A DNA stretch of 64,000 bases from Paenibacillus agilis (lineage in GTDB: Bacteria; Bacillota; Bacilli; Paenibacillales; Paenibacillaceae): the NCBI RefSeq assembly GCF_007786455.1, contig NZ_VNJK01000001.1, forward strand, positions 1,510,074 through 1,574,073, written 5' to 3'. The position numbers were made by a program, and so were the translations under genes. The notes beneath the pieces are model-generated. The model was not told the origin of the DNA. It was given only the letters and a program-made list of their open reading frames with translations, and did not search any database. Each line of letters opens with the position of its first letter. The first letter of the stretch is position 1. Below are positions 19,003 through 27,963 of the stretch, piece by piece.

Positions 19003-20073
19003 ATGAGTAATGCTCGCGTGGAACGTCTTCGTAAGGAGTTGGAACAACGAGGGCTCGAAGGCATATGGATCGCAAGTGAGTATAATAGACGGTATATGAC
19101 AGGATTTACGGGATCGGCGGGATATGTATTCATTACTGCAGATCGTGCTGTCTTACTGACGGATTTCCGCTATATGACACAAGCTCCTGAACAAGCGATC
19201 GGATTCGAAGTTTTGGAGCATGCTCCAAAAGTTACGGATACCTTGGCATCACTGCTAAAAGAAGCTGGCCTTAGCCGAATTGCATTTGAGCAGGATCATA
19301 TGAGTTATGGTGTATACGCTAAATATGGAGAAGCGTTGGATGGAGTAGAGCTTGTACCAGTTAGCGGATTGGTTGAGCAGCTTCGTATGGTGAAGGACGA
19401 GAATGAGTTGGCTATTATGCGGGAAGCTGCAGACCTAGCAGATCGTACATTTAGTCATATCCTTTCTTTCATCAAACCAGGTATCTCAGAGATGGATGTT
19501 GCACTGGAGATGGAATACTTCATGCGTAAGCATGGGGCGACATCAAGCTCTTTTGACACTATCGTTGCTTCTGGCGAACGTTCAGCATTGCCTCACGGTG
19601 TAGCAAGCGATCGTATTATTGGCACAAATGAATTCGTTAAGCTAGATTTTGGTGCTTACTACAAAGGTTATTGTTCCGATATAACTCGGACCATTGTAGT
19701 AGGGGAACCGACTGATCGCCATCGTGAAATTTACAACATTGTGCTTGAGGCACAGCTTCATGCTCTAGAGCATATTCGTCCTGGTATGACAGGACGAGAA
19801 GCAGATGCGCTTGCACGTGACATCATTGTCAAACATGGATATGGCCCTCAATTTGGCCATAGTCTTGGTCATGGCTTAGGGATGGAAGTACATGAGTACC
19901 CGCGCTTGGCTATGAGTGATAATACGGTGTTAACTCCCGGAATGACCGTAACTGTTGAGCCTGGTATTTATATACCTGGATTCGGCGGTGTTCGCATTGA
20001 AGATGACATTGTCATCACGGAGAACGGGATTGAAATAATAACACATTCAACGAAACAATTGCTCGTCATCTAG
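19003..20073 (+). CDS. yqhT: Xaa-Pro aminopeptidase-like M24 peptidase (YqhT)
   Basis: 356 residues from ATG 19003 (AGGAGAGG six bases upstream). The creatinase-like N-terminal domain (NRRYMTGFTGSAGY) is followed by the M24 pita-bread domain. All five metal ligands can be seen: Asp in KLDFGAYYKG, Asp in SDITRT, His in GHSLGHGLG, Glu in VEPGIY and Glu in RIEDD. It removes N-terminal residues preceding proline and probably uses Mn or Co. It sits directly upstream of efp, as in many Bacilli; the pairing is suggestive because EF-P acts on polyproline, but this is not proof of a link. Confidence 0.94.
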   Translation: MSNARVERLRKELEQRGLEGIWIASEYNRRYMTGFTGSAGYVFITADRAVLLTDFRYMTQAPEQAIGFEVLEHAPKVTDTLASLLKEAGLSRIAFEQDHMSYGVYAKYGEALDGVELVPVSGLVEQLRMVKDENELAIMREAADLADRTFSHILSFIKPGISEMDVALEMEYFMRKHGATSSSFDTIVASGERSALPHGVASDRIIGTNEFVKLDFGAYYKGYCSDITRTIVVGEPTDRHREIYNIVLEAQLHALEHIRPGMTGREADALARDIIVKHGYGPQFGHSLGHGLGMEVHEYPRLAMSDNTVLTPGMTVTVEPGIYIPGFGGVRIEDDIVITENGIEIITHSTKQLLVI

Positions 20074-20115
20074 AATGAACTCGGACGAGCTCGAACGACC
20101 TTAGGAGGGAATATC

Positions 20116-20673
20116 GTGATTTCAGTTAACGATTTTAAGACAGGACTTACTGTACTAGTAGAAGGGGATATCTTCACAGTACTTGATTTCCAACACGTTA
20201 AGCCAGGTAAAGGTGCAGCATTCGTGCGCTCCAAGCTTCGCAACTTGCGTAACGGAAACACAGTAGAAAGAACATTCCGTGCAGGTGAAACAATTGGCCG
20301 CGCACAAATCGATAACCAACAAGTTCAATACCTTTACAACAGCGGTGACGAGTACACGTTCATGGATAACGAAACGTATGACCAGTTCAACTTGACTCAG
20401 CAACAATTGGAGTGGGAATTGAACTTCCTTAAAGACAACATGGTAGTTAATATTTCTAGCTACCAAGGCGAGATTCTTGGAATCACTATGCCGAACAGCG
20501 TTGAATTGAAAGTTGTTGAAACAGAGCCAGGAATTAAAGGTAACACGGCAACTGGTGCTACGAAGAACGCTAAACTTGAAACTGGCTTGAATGTTCAAGT
20601 TCCACTCTTCATTAACGAAGAAGATGTATTGCTTATAGATACACGCGAAGGTAAGTACATTTCCCGCGCGTAA
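20116..20673 (+). CDS. efp: Translation elongation factor P
   Basis: 185 residues from GTG 20116, seven bases after AGGAGG. The KOW-like N domain contains the loop [10 protein letters not shown] with Lys32, the residue modified in Bacillus (5-aminopentanol). The two OB domains follow, and the C-terminus ends in the family motif [15 protein letters not shown]. It relieves ribosome stalling at consecutive prolines. The modification enzyme is not in this window. A terminator follows. Confidence 0.98.
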   Translation: MISVNDFKTGLTVLVEGDIFTVLDFQHVKPGKGAAFVRSKLRNLRNGNTVERTFRAGETIGRAQIDNQQVQYLYNSGDEYTFMDNETYDQFNLTQQQLEWELNFLKDNMVVNISSYQGEILGITMPNSVELKVVETEPGIKGNTATGATKNAKLETGLNVQVPLFINEEDVLLIDTREGKYISRA

Positions 20674-20703
20674 TAATCAATCGTCATCATATGTATAAGT
20701 GAG

Positions 20704-20742
20704 AAAGCTCTGCATCCTATTTAGGTATGCAGAGCTTTTTTA
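20704..20742 (+). terminator. Rho-independent terminator after efp
   Basis: A 12-bp stem AAAGCTCTGCAT / ATGCAGAGCTTT with an 11-nt loop, followed by a T-run. Confidence 0.9.
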
Positions 20743-20798
20743 GTGCAAATTTTCGTATATTTAATTCATATATTTTTCCACCACTACATATGTAAACG

Positions 20799-20807
20799 TG
20801 CTATAAT
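20799..20807 (+). promoter_or_regulatory. Extended -10 promoter of the aspartokinase gene
   Basis: TGCTATAAT: consensus -10 at 20802-20807 with an extended TG. No good -35 box. The leader to GTG 20855 is only about 40 bases, so there is no room for a lysine riboswitch. Confidence 0.5.
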
Positions 20808-20854
20808 ACACAATTAAATGAAAAGATACATTCCGAGGATTGGGAGTGAGCAGT

Positions 20855-22108
20855 GTGGCTTTGTTCGTCATGAAGTTTGGTGGTAGTTCAGTTGGTGATG
20901 TCGAGCGTATGCAGAGAGTCGCCAAACGAATTGTTGAGAAGAAACTAGATGGCCACCAATGTGTGGTCGTTGTATCTGCAATGGGGGATACGACGGATGA
21001 CTTGATTGATAAGGCTAAACTGCTGAACAGTACGCCACCTGCGCGAGAGATGGACATGTTATTGACTACAGGGGAACAAATTAGTGTATCCCTATTGTCT
21101 ATTGCGGTACATCAACTTGGGCACGAGGCTGTTTCGTATACAGGCTGGCAGGCTGGATTCCTAACGGATCAAACTCATGGTAAAGCTCGTATCGTGGATA
21201 TTGATCCAGCACGGGTGAAACAGTCGCTCGATAATGGACAAATCGTTATCGTAGCTGGTTTCCAAGGTGCTTCTGATGCTGGGGAAATTACAACATTAGG
21301 CCGGGGAGGATCTGATACAACTGCTGTAGCATTAGCCGCAGCTATCCAGGCTGATGTTTGTGAAATTTATACCGATGTAGATGGTATCTATTCAACTGAT
21401 CCACGGCTTGTGCGCTGTGCTCGCAAACTTAATGAAATTTCGTACGATGAGATGCTTGAGCTTGCTCACTTAGGTGCTGCTGTACTTCATCCACGTGCTG
21501 TTGAATATGCGAAGCATAATAAGGTATGTTTGGTTGTTCGATCTAGCTTTAATCATAATGAAGGTACAACGGTGAAGGAGGAAGCAGTGATGGAGCAGGG
21601 AGTTGTCGTTAGCGGTATTGCTTATGATAAAAATGTGGCACGAATCAGTATTATGGGAGTACCTGATGAACCAGGGGTATTAGCTACTGTATTTGGTAAG
21701 TTGGCTGATGCAAGTATCGATGTCGATATTATCGTACAGAGCGGTGTTCAGGACGGAACAGCTGATTTCAGTTTCACAACTGCTCTAGATGATAGAGAGA
21801 GAGCACTTCAAGTGATCGAAAGCTTCCGCCCACAAGTGCCTTATCATAATGTATCCTCTGAGGTTGATCTAATTAAAATTTCTATTGTTGGCGCAGGTAT
21901 GGTCAGCCATCCTGGCGTAGCAGCGAAAATGTTTGAGGTTATTTCTAAACTTGGAATTAGTATTAAAATGGTAAGCACTTCAGAAATTAAAGTTTCTTGT
22001 GTCATTTCCAATTATCAGCTTGCCGAAGTTGTTCGTGCTCTTCATACCGCATATGGCTTGGATACGGTAGAAGATGTGTTTGTTGGTGGCCCACAAGATC
22101 GACGTTAA
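20855..22108 (+). CDS. Aspartokinase
   Basis: 417 residues. I place the start at GTG 20855, where GGGAG has 8-base spacing and the protein begins MALFVMKFGGSSVG as expected for the family; the upstream TTG and GTG codons overlap the ribosome site. The kinase domain shows KFGGSSV, the catalytic region TTLGRGGSDTTAVALAA and TDVDGIYSTDPR. Two C-terminal ACT domains (about residues 265-410) provide feedback control. It phosphorylates aspartate for Lys, Thr, Met and diaminopimelate synthesis. The fused full-length form could be a LysC (lysine-inhibited) or DapG-type isozyme; sequence alone does not settle which. Confidence 0.94.
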   Translation: MALFVMKFGGSSVGDVERMQRVAKRIVEKKLDGHQCVVVVSAMGDTTDDLIDKAKLLNSTPPAREMDMLLTTGEQISVSLLSIAVHQLGHEAVSYTGWQAGFLTDQTHGKARIVDIDPARVKQSLDNGQIVIVAGFQGASDAGEITTLGRGGSDTTAVALAAAIQADVCEIYTDVDGIYSTDPRLVRCARKLNEISYDEMLELAHLGAAVLHPRAVEYAKHNKVCLVVRSSFNHNEGTTVKEEAVMEQGVVVSGIAYDKNVARISIMGVPDEPGVLATVFGKLADASIDVDIIVQSGVQDGTADFSFTTALDDRERALQVIESFRPQVPYHNVSSEVDLIKISIVGAGMVSHPGVAAKMFEVISKLGISIKMVSTSEIKVSCVISNYQLAEVVRALHTAYGLDTVEDVFVGGPQDRR

Positions 22109-22191
22109 TATAAGTTAGAGTATTTCCATATATCGATAACAGCCAGATAAAGCTCTTATCTTTTAACTAAAATAAATCATCGAATACAAAT

Positions 22192-22238
22192 AAAAAACCT
22201 CCGATGTCCATTGTATGAAATGGTCTCGGGGGTTTTTT
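22192..22238. terminator. Bidirectional terminator between aspartokinase and comB
   Basis: AAAAAACC-CCGA pairs with TCGG-GGTTTTTT, with T-runs on both strands, placed between two convergent genes. Confidence 0.85.
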
Positions 22239-22275
22239 GGTGTATATCACTGGTATCCGGATTAAGGATGAAGGA

Positions 22276-23007
22276 TTAAGATGATTCACGATGTGGAATC
22301 AAGAGATGTTCGTGCAGCGTTGGAACGAGGTGAACTTGATTCGTAAGTGAGCAATATTCAACATCGTCACTGAACCCTAGCTTGAGCAGGCGCTTGCCAC
22401 TGGAGCATTGTCTTACTGCGTCATGGATATGACCCTTATGCTGCTTATATGCACTAAGGGCAAGCATGCCAAGGTCGTTCGTTACGATTGTTCCGGCACG
22501 GTGGTCAGACATCATCTCATGTAGTATCATCCCTGCGCAAAGTGCGTCTTCAAACGCAAAAGCGTCCTGGGTTCCTGTACAGAGCAAGGCGACGTTTCTT
22601 CGCAAGCTTAGTGCGAGTCGGGCACATGCGGATGCATTTAAAAATGCACCTGCAAGAACATGTTCGGCACGTACTGCCTTTTGTATTGCACGTGTACCGT
22701 TAGAGGTAGTAAGAACGATGCGTTTATTTAGACACCAGCTAGACGTATATTCATGTGGAGAATTGCCAAGGTCGAAACCGGCTATTTTTTTGCAAAATCG
22801 TTCTCCTCCTAGAACATCACCTTCTGCGTATTGCTGCCTCGCTTGACCGACCGTTTCTACAGGCAATACAGATGCGGCGCCATTTGCTAGTGCTGTAATG
22901 ATCGTGCTTGTCGCCCGTAAAACGTCAATAACAATGACAGTGTGCTGATTAAGGTCTACTGCTCTCGCTTCACCGATACTAGCAATGACATCAACTTGTA
23001 ACTGCAT
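22276..23007 (-). CDS. comB: 2-Phosphosulfolactate phosphatase (ComB family)
   Basis: 243 residues; the start whose first base is 23007 has AGGAGAGGAGG upstream, and the longer frame to 23070 lacks one. Family motifs: VIVIDVLRATSTIITALANGA near the N-terminus, GGERFCKKIAGFDLGNSP and LTTSNGTRAI. The enzyme hydrolyses 2-phosphosulfolactate to sulfolactate. In methanogens this serves coenzyme M synthesis; in Bacillus (YitC) it yields the 3-sulfolactate stored in spores. No other sulfolactate genes are nearby, and the gene sits next to the spoIIIA sporulation operon, so a spore role is a reasonable inference. Confidence 0.88.
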   Translation of the reverse strand: MQLQVDVIASIGEARAVDLNQHTVIVIDVLRATSTIITALANGAASVLPVETVGQARQQYAEGDVLGGERFCKKIAGFDLGNSPHEYTSSWCLNKRIVLTTSNGTRAIQKAVRAEHVLAGAFLNASACARLALSLRRNVALLCTGTQDAFAFEDALCAGMILHEMMSDHRAGTIVTNDLGMLALSAYKQHKGHIHDAVRQCSSGKRLLKLGFSDDVEYCSLTNQVHLVPTLHEHLLIPHRESS

Positions 23008-23070
23008 AAGCTTCCTCCTCTCCTTGCTATATGGGTGAAGGTGCTTGTACGTATTCAGCTGAAGGAACAT

Positions 23071-23460
23071 ATATTAACGATGTTGGCGATTTGAGTACAC
23101 CTGTTGTTCATTAATTTTGTAAATGTAAATATCACTTGCATATAACATGCTCTCCCCACTCTATTTTTCTAAATGAAACCTGAATTCGTATTTCCAGTAC
23201 CTAGCAAACATTGAAGCCTGTTTCTGAAATCATATGAAATTAAATAAGATCCATGCCTGCTGATAGGAGCGATTTGGAGCTTCCCCTCTTTTTGACTCAT
23301 GCCGCGTGTGCATACACTGCCTCCGAATACAAGTTCAATATATGCGTTGTTCCAATGACAGGTGCCTATATGCATGGATAGATGACAGAAGAACAGGGCG
23401 GGCATGTGCCGCTATTGTGCTCGAAAAATAATACCACTCCATAAGCAAGTAGATGAGACA
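23071..23460. other. Long intergenic region without a recognised gene
   Basis: Between comB and the spoIIIA promoter. The short open frames on the minus strand here lack ribosome sites and family features. I see no RNA motif, repeat or operator that I can name. Confidence 0.5.
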
Positions 23461-23461
23461 A

Positions 23462-23490
23462 GTCATAATTAGCAACAACGATCATACATA
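23462..23490 (+). promoter_or_regulatory. Candidate sigma-E promoter of the spoIIIA operon
   Basis: GTCATAATT (23462-23470), 12 bases, CATACATA (23483-23490) resembles the sigma-E pattern of an ATA-centred -35 and CATACAnT -10. The B. subtilis spoIIIA operon is sigma-E dependent. About 90 bases upstream of the spoIIIAA start. Confidence 0.55.
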
Positions 23491-23577
23491 TGGGAGTAAG
23501 CGGCCAAGCCTGCAGAACAGACCGAAACGCATGATCGACCTTTTGCAAATTCGCCTATCTCAAGAAGGGAGGACCAT

Positions 23578-24594
23578 ATGGCAGTAGCAACTGCTTCAGG
23601 ATGGATTCATGTCTTGCCGCCTGCTCTTCGTTCCATTCTCGCCAACATTCCTGCTCAAGTGCTGAATGAACTGGAAGAAGTACGGATTCGAGAGGGTCGC
23701 CCGTTGGAAATTGGCTTCATGGGTGAGTATTATTTCGTTACGGCAGAAGGCATACTGACAAGTCAAATTCATGAGGCATATATACCTGTTCGCGAAGACG
23801 GTCACCAGTTGTTAGATGTATTGACCAATCACTCGCTATACACGATGGAAGAACAGCTTAGACGCGGCTATGTGACGATTGCAGGCGGACATCGGATAGG
23901 ACTAGCTGGAAGAACGGTACTGACAAATGGAAAGGTTAGTCACCTGCGTGATATTGCAGGGTTTAATATTCGGATCGCTCGTGAGAAGCAGGGGATATCG
24001 ACTAGTTTAATGCCGCTTTTACTAGACTTTAGACAGCAGTCTATTCACCACACACTCATCGTATCTCCGCCTCAACATGGCAAGACCACAATGCTTCGTG
24101 ATATGGCTAGATCTATATCCGATGGACGGTGGAACCACCCAGATGTGAATTGGAGGGGGTTAAAGGTTGGCATCGTGGATGAGCGCTCGGAAATTGCTGG
24201 TTGTGTACGTGGTGTCCCCTGCTTTGACGTAGGAGCTAGAACGGACGTGCTTGATGGCTGCCCGAAAGCGGAAGGAATGATGATGCTTATCCGCTCGATG
24301 TCGCCAGATGTACTTGTCGTCGATGAGTTTGGCCGTGAAGAAGATGTATCGGCGATGAATGAAGCGATACATGCAGGTGTACGTGTAGTCGCATCGGCAC
24401 ACGGGGCAGATGTGAAGGAAATCGCACGCAGACCTGGCATTGGGCCGCTTGTTGAAGCTGGTATTTTTACTCGCATAGTCGTACTCAAAAGAGTAAGAAA
24501 GCAATGGACTCTTCGTGTCTATGACGAGAAGCAGCGAGCTCTGCAAACGCCTGTATCCCATCGTAGCGGAAGGGAGGGGGAAGCTCATTATTAA
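23578..24594 (+). CDS. spoIIIAA: Stage III sporulation protein AA (ATPase of the SpoIIIA-SpoIIQ channel)
   Basis: 338 residues from ATG 23578 (GGGAGG upstream). A GspE/secretion-ATPase-like protein with Walker A in SPPQHGKTTMLRDMARSI (about residues 162-179), Walker B-like VLVVDEFGREED and a basic C-terminus. It is the mother-cell ATPase thought to energise the SpoIIIA 'feeding tube' into the forespore. The ORF overlaps the beginning of spoIIIAB by 8 bases, which implies translational coupling. The operon order AA-AH is complete. Confidence 0.96.
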   Translation: MAVATASGWIHVLPPALRSILANIPAQVLNELEEVRIREGRPLEIGFMGEYYFVTAEGILTSQIHEAYIPVREDGHQLLDVLTNHSLYTMEEQLRRGYVTIAGGHRIGLAGRTVLTNGKVSHLRDIAGFNIRIAREKQGISTSLMPLLLDFRQQSIHHTLIVSPPQHGKTTMLRDMARSISDGRWNHPDVNWRGLKVGIVDERSEIAGCVRGVPCFDVGARTDVLDGCPKAEGMMMLIRSMSPDVLVVDEFGREEDVSAMNEAIHAGVRVVASAHGADVKEIARRPGIGPLVEAGIFTRIVVLKRVRKQWTLRVYDEKQRALQTPVSHRSGREGEAHY

Positions 24595-25111
24595 GTTGCT
24601 CGGAGCTGCTATAGTCATTACCGCAGCAGGTGCAATTGGGTGGATACAAGCCTCTCACTATGCGGCCCGCCCTCGTCAACTCAGACAGCTGCTGATTGCC
24701 CTTCAACGCTTAGAGACATCAGTCATGTATGGGCATACTCCACTTGATGAAGCTTGTGAACAACTGAGTGCGCAAGTGCCGCCCCCCCTGAACAAGCTGT
24801 TCGCAAAAGCGGCAGCAGGGATGCGTGCAAGGGATGGACATATTCAGACGGCCAAATCTGCCTGGCATGCAGCCCTTCAATCAGAAGCGCCGCACAGTGC
24901 CTTAAAGTCGCAAGATGTCCGTATTTTATATGATCTCGGCATGAGCCTCGGTATAAGTGACCGAGAAGATCAGCGCAATCATATCCGCCATGCAATGAAG
25001 CGAATAGAGCAAGAAGAAGCCAATGCAAGCGATGAAGCGGGGCGGTATGTAAGAATGTACCGGAGTATAGGTGTACTAAGTGGTATTTTAGCTGTCATTT
25101 TAATGTATTGA
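24587..25111 (+). CDS. spoIIIAB: Stage III sporulation protein AB, apparent ATT start codon
   Basis: About 174 residues. The conserved N-terminus (IIKLLGAAIVITAAGAIGW, then RPRQLRQLLIALQRLETSVMYGHTPL) begins at two consecutive ATT codons (24587 and 24590), directly after a strong GGAGG (24573-24577, 9-base spacing). The only nearby conventional start, TTG 24596, is 18 bases from that ribosome site, and the upstream GTG 24515 has none. ATT 24587 is therefore the likeliest start, as in infC. A GspF-like membrane protein of the SpoIIIA complex, with hydrophobic ends. The start assignment is uncertain; the gene is not. Confidence 0.9.
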   Translation: MIKLLGAAIVITAAGAIGWIQASHYAARPRQLRQLLIALQRLETSVMYGHTPLDEACEQLSAQVPPPLNKLFAKAAAGMRARDGHIQTAKSAWHAALQSEAPHSALKSQDVRILYDLGMSLGISDREDQRNHIRHAMKRIEQEEANASDEAGRYVRMYRSIGVLSGILAVILMY

Positions 25112-25122
25112 GGTGCCTGATT

Positions 25123-25326
25123 ATGAATGTGGATGTGAGCGCGATATTTCAGATCGCCGGAATCGGCATCATCATTGCTATGATCCATACGGTCCTGAAG
25201 CAGATGGGCAAGGAGGATATGGCACATTGGGTCACAGTTATCGGATTTGTCGTCGTTCTATTTATGGTCGTTCGATTGCTGGATCATTTATTCCAAGAAA
25301 TCAAAACCATTTTTTTATTTCAGTAG
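25123..25326 (+). CDS. spoIIIAC: Stage III sporulation protein AC
   Basis: 67 residues, close to the usual 68. ATG 25123 is seven bases after GAGGTG, which itself overlaps the spoIIIAB stop. There are two hydrophobic helices around a short polar loop with LKQMGKEDMAHWV, typical of SpoIIIAC. It is a small integral membrane part of the channel complex. Confidence 0.95.
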   Translation: MNVDVSAIFQIAGIGIIIAMIHTVLKQMGKEDMAHWVTVIGFVVVLFMVVRLLDHLFQEIKTIFLFQ

Positions 25327-25335
25327 GTGATGTTG

Positions 25336-25725
25336 ATGGAGATTGTGCAGATTGTCGGCCTTGGCCTTATTGCGGCCATACTCGTACTAGTCGTTAAAGA
25401 ACAAAAGCCGATGTTTGCCTTTCTCATATCGGCTTTCGCTGGCATTGTCATCTTTTTATTCTTGATTGGCAAAATTGAGACAGTAATTGAAGTGCTCAAT
25501 TCTTTGGCTGAACGTTCAGGCATCGAGCCTGTTTACGTGAAAACGATTTTGAAAATTATCGGAATTGCATATATTGCTGAATTTGGCGCTCAGGTGGTAA
25601 GAGATGCCGGTCAGGATGGAATTGCATCAAAGATTGAGTTGGCAGGCAAAGTATTGATTATCGTCATGGCCATTCCGATTATTAGCGTCATCATTGAAAC
25701 CGTTATGAAGCTGCTGCCAGCTTGA
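25336..25725 (+). CDS. spoIIIAD: Stage III sporulation protein AD
   Basis: 129 residues from ATG 25336; the GTG, ATG and TTG codons just upstream fall in or against the AGGTGA ribosome site. The protein starts MEIVQIVGLGLIAAIL and contains ILKIIGIAYIAEFGAQVVRDAGQ, almost identical to Bacillus SpoIIIAD. Multi-spanning membrane component; 10 bases after spoIIIAC. Confidence 0.95.
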   Translation: MEIVQIVGLGLIAAILVLVVKEQKPMFAFLISAFAGIVIFLFLIGKIETVIEVLNSLAERSGIEPVYVKTILKIIGIAYIAEFGAQVVRDAGQDGIASKIELAGKVLIIVMAIPIISVIIETVMKLLPA

Positions 25726-25739
25726 TGGAGGGAGAGGCT

Positions 25740-27041
25740 GTGAACGAGCTGTACGAGCGCACGACGAGATCTAACAAATTTATACCTTTATATGTATTCG
25801 TGCTCATCCTATCACTTCTCGCTTGTGTGTCTGGCGCTTATGCCTCTTCGGACTCTACAGCAAAGGAGGCAGTACTTTCCGCATCGGTACAAGCTGCTTC
25901 TGAAGGGACAAGCCCAGATTCGTCAACTACTGCGCCGGCAGCTGCCTCGACAGATAGCTGGATTAAAGAGCAGACAAAGCAGCTGCCAACAAGTGAGGTT
26001 GAGGGATATTGGCAGGAACTGTTGAACAAATACGGTGGTTTCTTTCCACGAGATTCACTGCCGAACTTTGCAGATCTGCTGCTCCCAGGTGGGGAAAAAT
26101 TGACGATAAGCAATACGTTTAAGGCGTTAGGCAAGTTTCTCATGCAAGAAGTGATTACGAATGGAAAACTAATTGTTACTATCGTCATTCTTGCCGTATT
26201 TAGCATGGTGCTAGAAACGTTGCAAACTGCTTTCGAACGCAATACGGTTAGCAAAATTGCGTATTCCGTTTCCTACATGGTCATTATTATTTTGGCCATT
26301 AATAGCTTTAATGTGGCAATCGGTTATGCGAAAGATGCGATATCAGGCATGATCCATTTCATGATGGCTATGGTGCCGGTATTATTTACACTGCTTGCGT
26401 CATTAGGCAATGTTGTAACGGTATCCGTGCTGCATCCTCTTATCGTATTTATGATTCATTTGGTAGGCACGATTATTTACACAGTAGTCTTCCCAATGCT
26501 ATTTTTCTCGGCAGTTCTGCATATCGTCAGTTCACTCACGGACAAGTATAAAGTGACTCAGCTCGCCAACCTTCTTAGAAACATCAGTGTAGGACTGCTA
26601 GGTATATTACTCACTGTATTTCTCGGTGTTATTTCTGTACAAGGAATAACCAGTTCGGTAACAGACGGGGTGGCGATACGTACCGCTAAATATATTACGG
26701 GCAATTTTGTACCTGTCGTGGGAAGGGTGTTCTCGGATGCGACAGATACCGTCATAACGGCTTCCTTGCTCGTGAAAAATGCAGTGGGACTTACTGGGGT
26801 CATTATCTTGTTGTTCCTTTGTGCATTTCCAGCATTGAAAATTCTAACGTTGGCGCTCATTTATAACGTGTCAGCTGCCATTATGCAGCCACTTGGCAAT
26901 AGTCCAGTCGTCGGCTGTCTGCAAACGGTAGGAAAAAGCATGATTTATGTCTTTGCTGCGCTTGCAGCAGTAGGACTTATGTTCTTTTTAGCCATTACGA
27001 TATTGCTGACAGCAGGTAATGTAACCGTGATGATGCGATGA
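25740..27041 (+). CDS. spoIIIAE: Stage III sporulation protein AE
   Basis: 433 residues from GTG 25740, which has GGAGG seven bases upstream; earlier starts would overlap spoIIIAD. N-terminal signal/anchor (FIPLYVFVLILSLLACVSGAYA), an extracytoplasmic Ser/Thr/Ala-rich segment, then about seven to eight hydrophobic segments with the conserved GNVVTVSVLHPLIVFMIHL stretch. It is the large polytopic membrane component of the SpoIIIA complex. Confidence 0.95.
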   Translation: MNELYERTTRSNKFIPLYVFVLILSLLACVSGAYASSDSTAKEAVLSASVQAASEGTSPDSSTTAPAAASTDSWIKEQTKQLPTSEVEGYWQELLNKYGGFFPRDSLPNFADLLLPGGEKLTISNTFKALGKFLMQEVITNGKLIVTIVILAVFSMVLETLQTAFERNTVSKIAYSVSYMVIIILAINSFNVAIGYAKDAISGMIHFMMAMVPVLFTLLASLGNVVTVSVLHPLIVFMIHLVGTIIYTVVFPMLFFSAVLHIVSSLTDKYKVTQLANLLRNISVGLLGILLTVFLGVISVQGITSSVTDGVAIRTAKYITGNFVPVVGRVFSDATDTVITASLLVKNAVGLTGVIILLFLCAFPALKILTLALIYNVSAAIMQPLGNSPVVGCLQTVGKSMIYVFAALAAVGLMFFLAITILLTAGNVTVMMR

Positions 27042-27068
27042 TAGCAAGTCCAAGGAGGAGGGGTGAGT

Positions 27069-27836
27069 ATGAGCTGGCTCAGTGAATGGTTGAAAGAGAT
27101 CATTATGCTTATTTTGCTGGCGGCTTTTGTCGACTTACTGCTGCCAAGCGCAAAAATGCAGCGGTATGTAAAGCTCATGCTCAGCCTGATCATTTTATTG
27201 GCTTTGCTCTCACCGATTATGAAGTTATTCGACAAAGATTTAGCGGAACAAGTGGCAGCTGAATGGGAGCAATCCAATCCTACAACGATTGCATTTGCTT
27301 CATTGACTAGTATTCAACGAGATGCCGCTCGTTTGCAGCACCAGCGTCAAATGAAGGTGAGCGAACTCGCAGAGTCTCAACTGGAGTCTCAAATGATAAA
27401 GCAGCTGAATGAATTGGCAGTAGGAACAAACGCGAGTCAGCGGGATGAATCCTTGCAAGCTGAAAGCGTTGCGATAGTGATTCCTACTGACGATTATGGT
27501 ATTCAAGCAGAGATGGTCAGAGTGAAGCTGGGAGTGTCAGCACAACAAGCGGAGCCTTCGATACAATCGATTACAGTTTCTATGACATATAGCAATCAAA
27601 CAGTCCCCCCTCTTTCGAAACAAAATGAAAAAACGGAAGGAATTATGCCAGTAGAACAGGTTCAGGCAGTTGATGTACAAGCTGAATCTATCGGTGATCG
27701 TGCATCTGATCAGAATAGGAAATCCACCGTTGAACACAATGTGGCGAAGATATGGGATAAGCGAATTATCGACATGCTTACTTCAAGCTGGCTTGTTAAA
27801 CCAGAAGAGATACAAATTGAGTGGAAAAAAATATAG
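27069..27836 (+). CDS. spoIIIAF: Stage III sporulation protein AF
   Basis: 255 residues from ATG 27069, eight bases after AAGGAGGAGG; the GTG at 27063 is too close. Two N-terminal hydrophobic helices (LSEWLKEIIMLILLAAFVDLLLPS, then YVKLMLSLIILLALLSPIM) precede a soluble ring-building-motif-like region with the family VKLGV element. The C-terminus is longer and more polar than in B. subtilis. It sits in the mother-cell side membrane. Confidence 0.93.
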   Translation: MSWLSEWLKEIIMLILLAAFVDLLLPSAKMQRYVKLMLSLIILLALLSPIMKLFDKDLAEQVAAEWEQSNPTTIAFASLTSIQRDAARLQHQRQMKVSELAESQLESQMIKQLNELAVGTNASQRDESLQAESVAIVIPTDDYGIQAEMVRVKLGVSAQQAEPSIQSITVSMTYSNQTVPPLSKQNEKTEGIMPVEQVQAVDVQAESIGDRASDQNRKSTVEHNVAKIWDKRIIDMLTSSWLVKPEEIQIEWKKI

Positions 27837-27963
27837 AAATAATGCGCCTTAACATGCTAAGAAATCGTAATTGATAGTCATATTTTTAGACAAGCAGCGT
27901 ATAGGTGAAATAAGGACAAGATGGAGCACAACTATATCAGTTTAAGGAGGGTGGGTAGCGCTC

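Noticed and set aside
20760-20854. Possible lysine riboswitch before the aspartokinase gene
   Set aside because: The leader from the -10 box to the start is only about 40 bases and shows no L-box structure.
23169-23548. Two minus-strand frames of 60-78 codons in the comB-spoIIIA gap
   Set aside because: No ribosome sites, Cys/His-rich random-looking composition and no family similarity.
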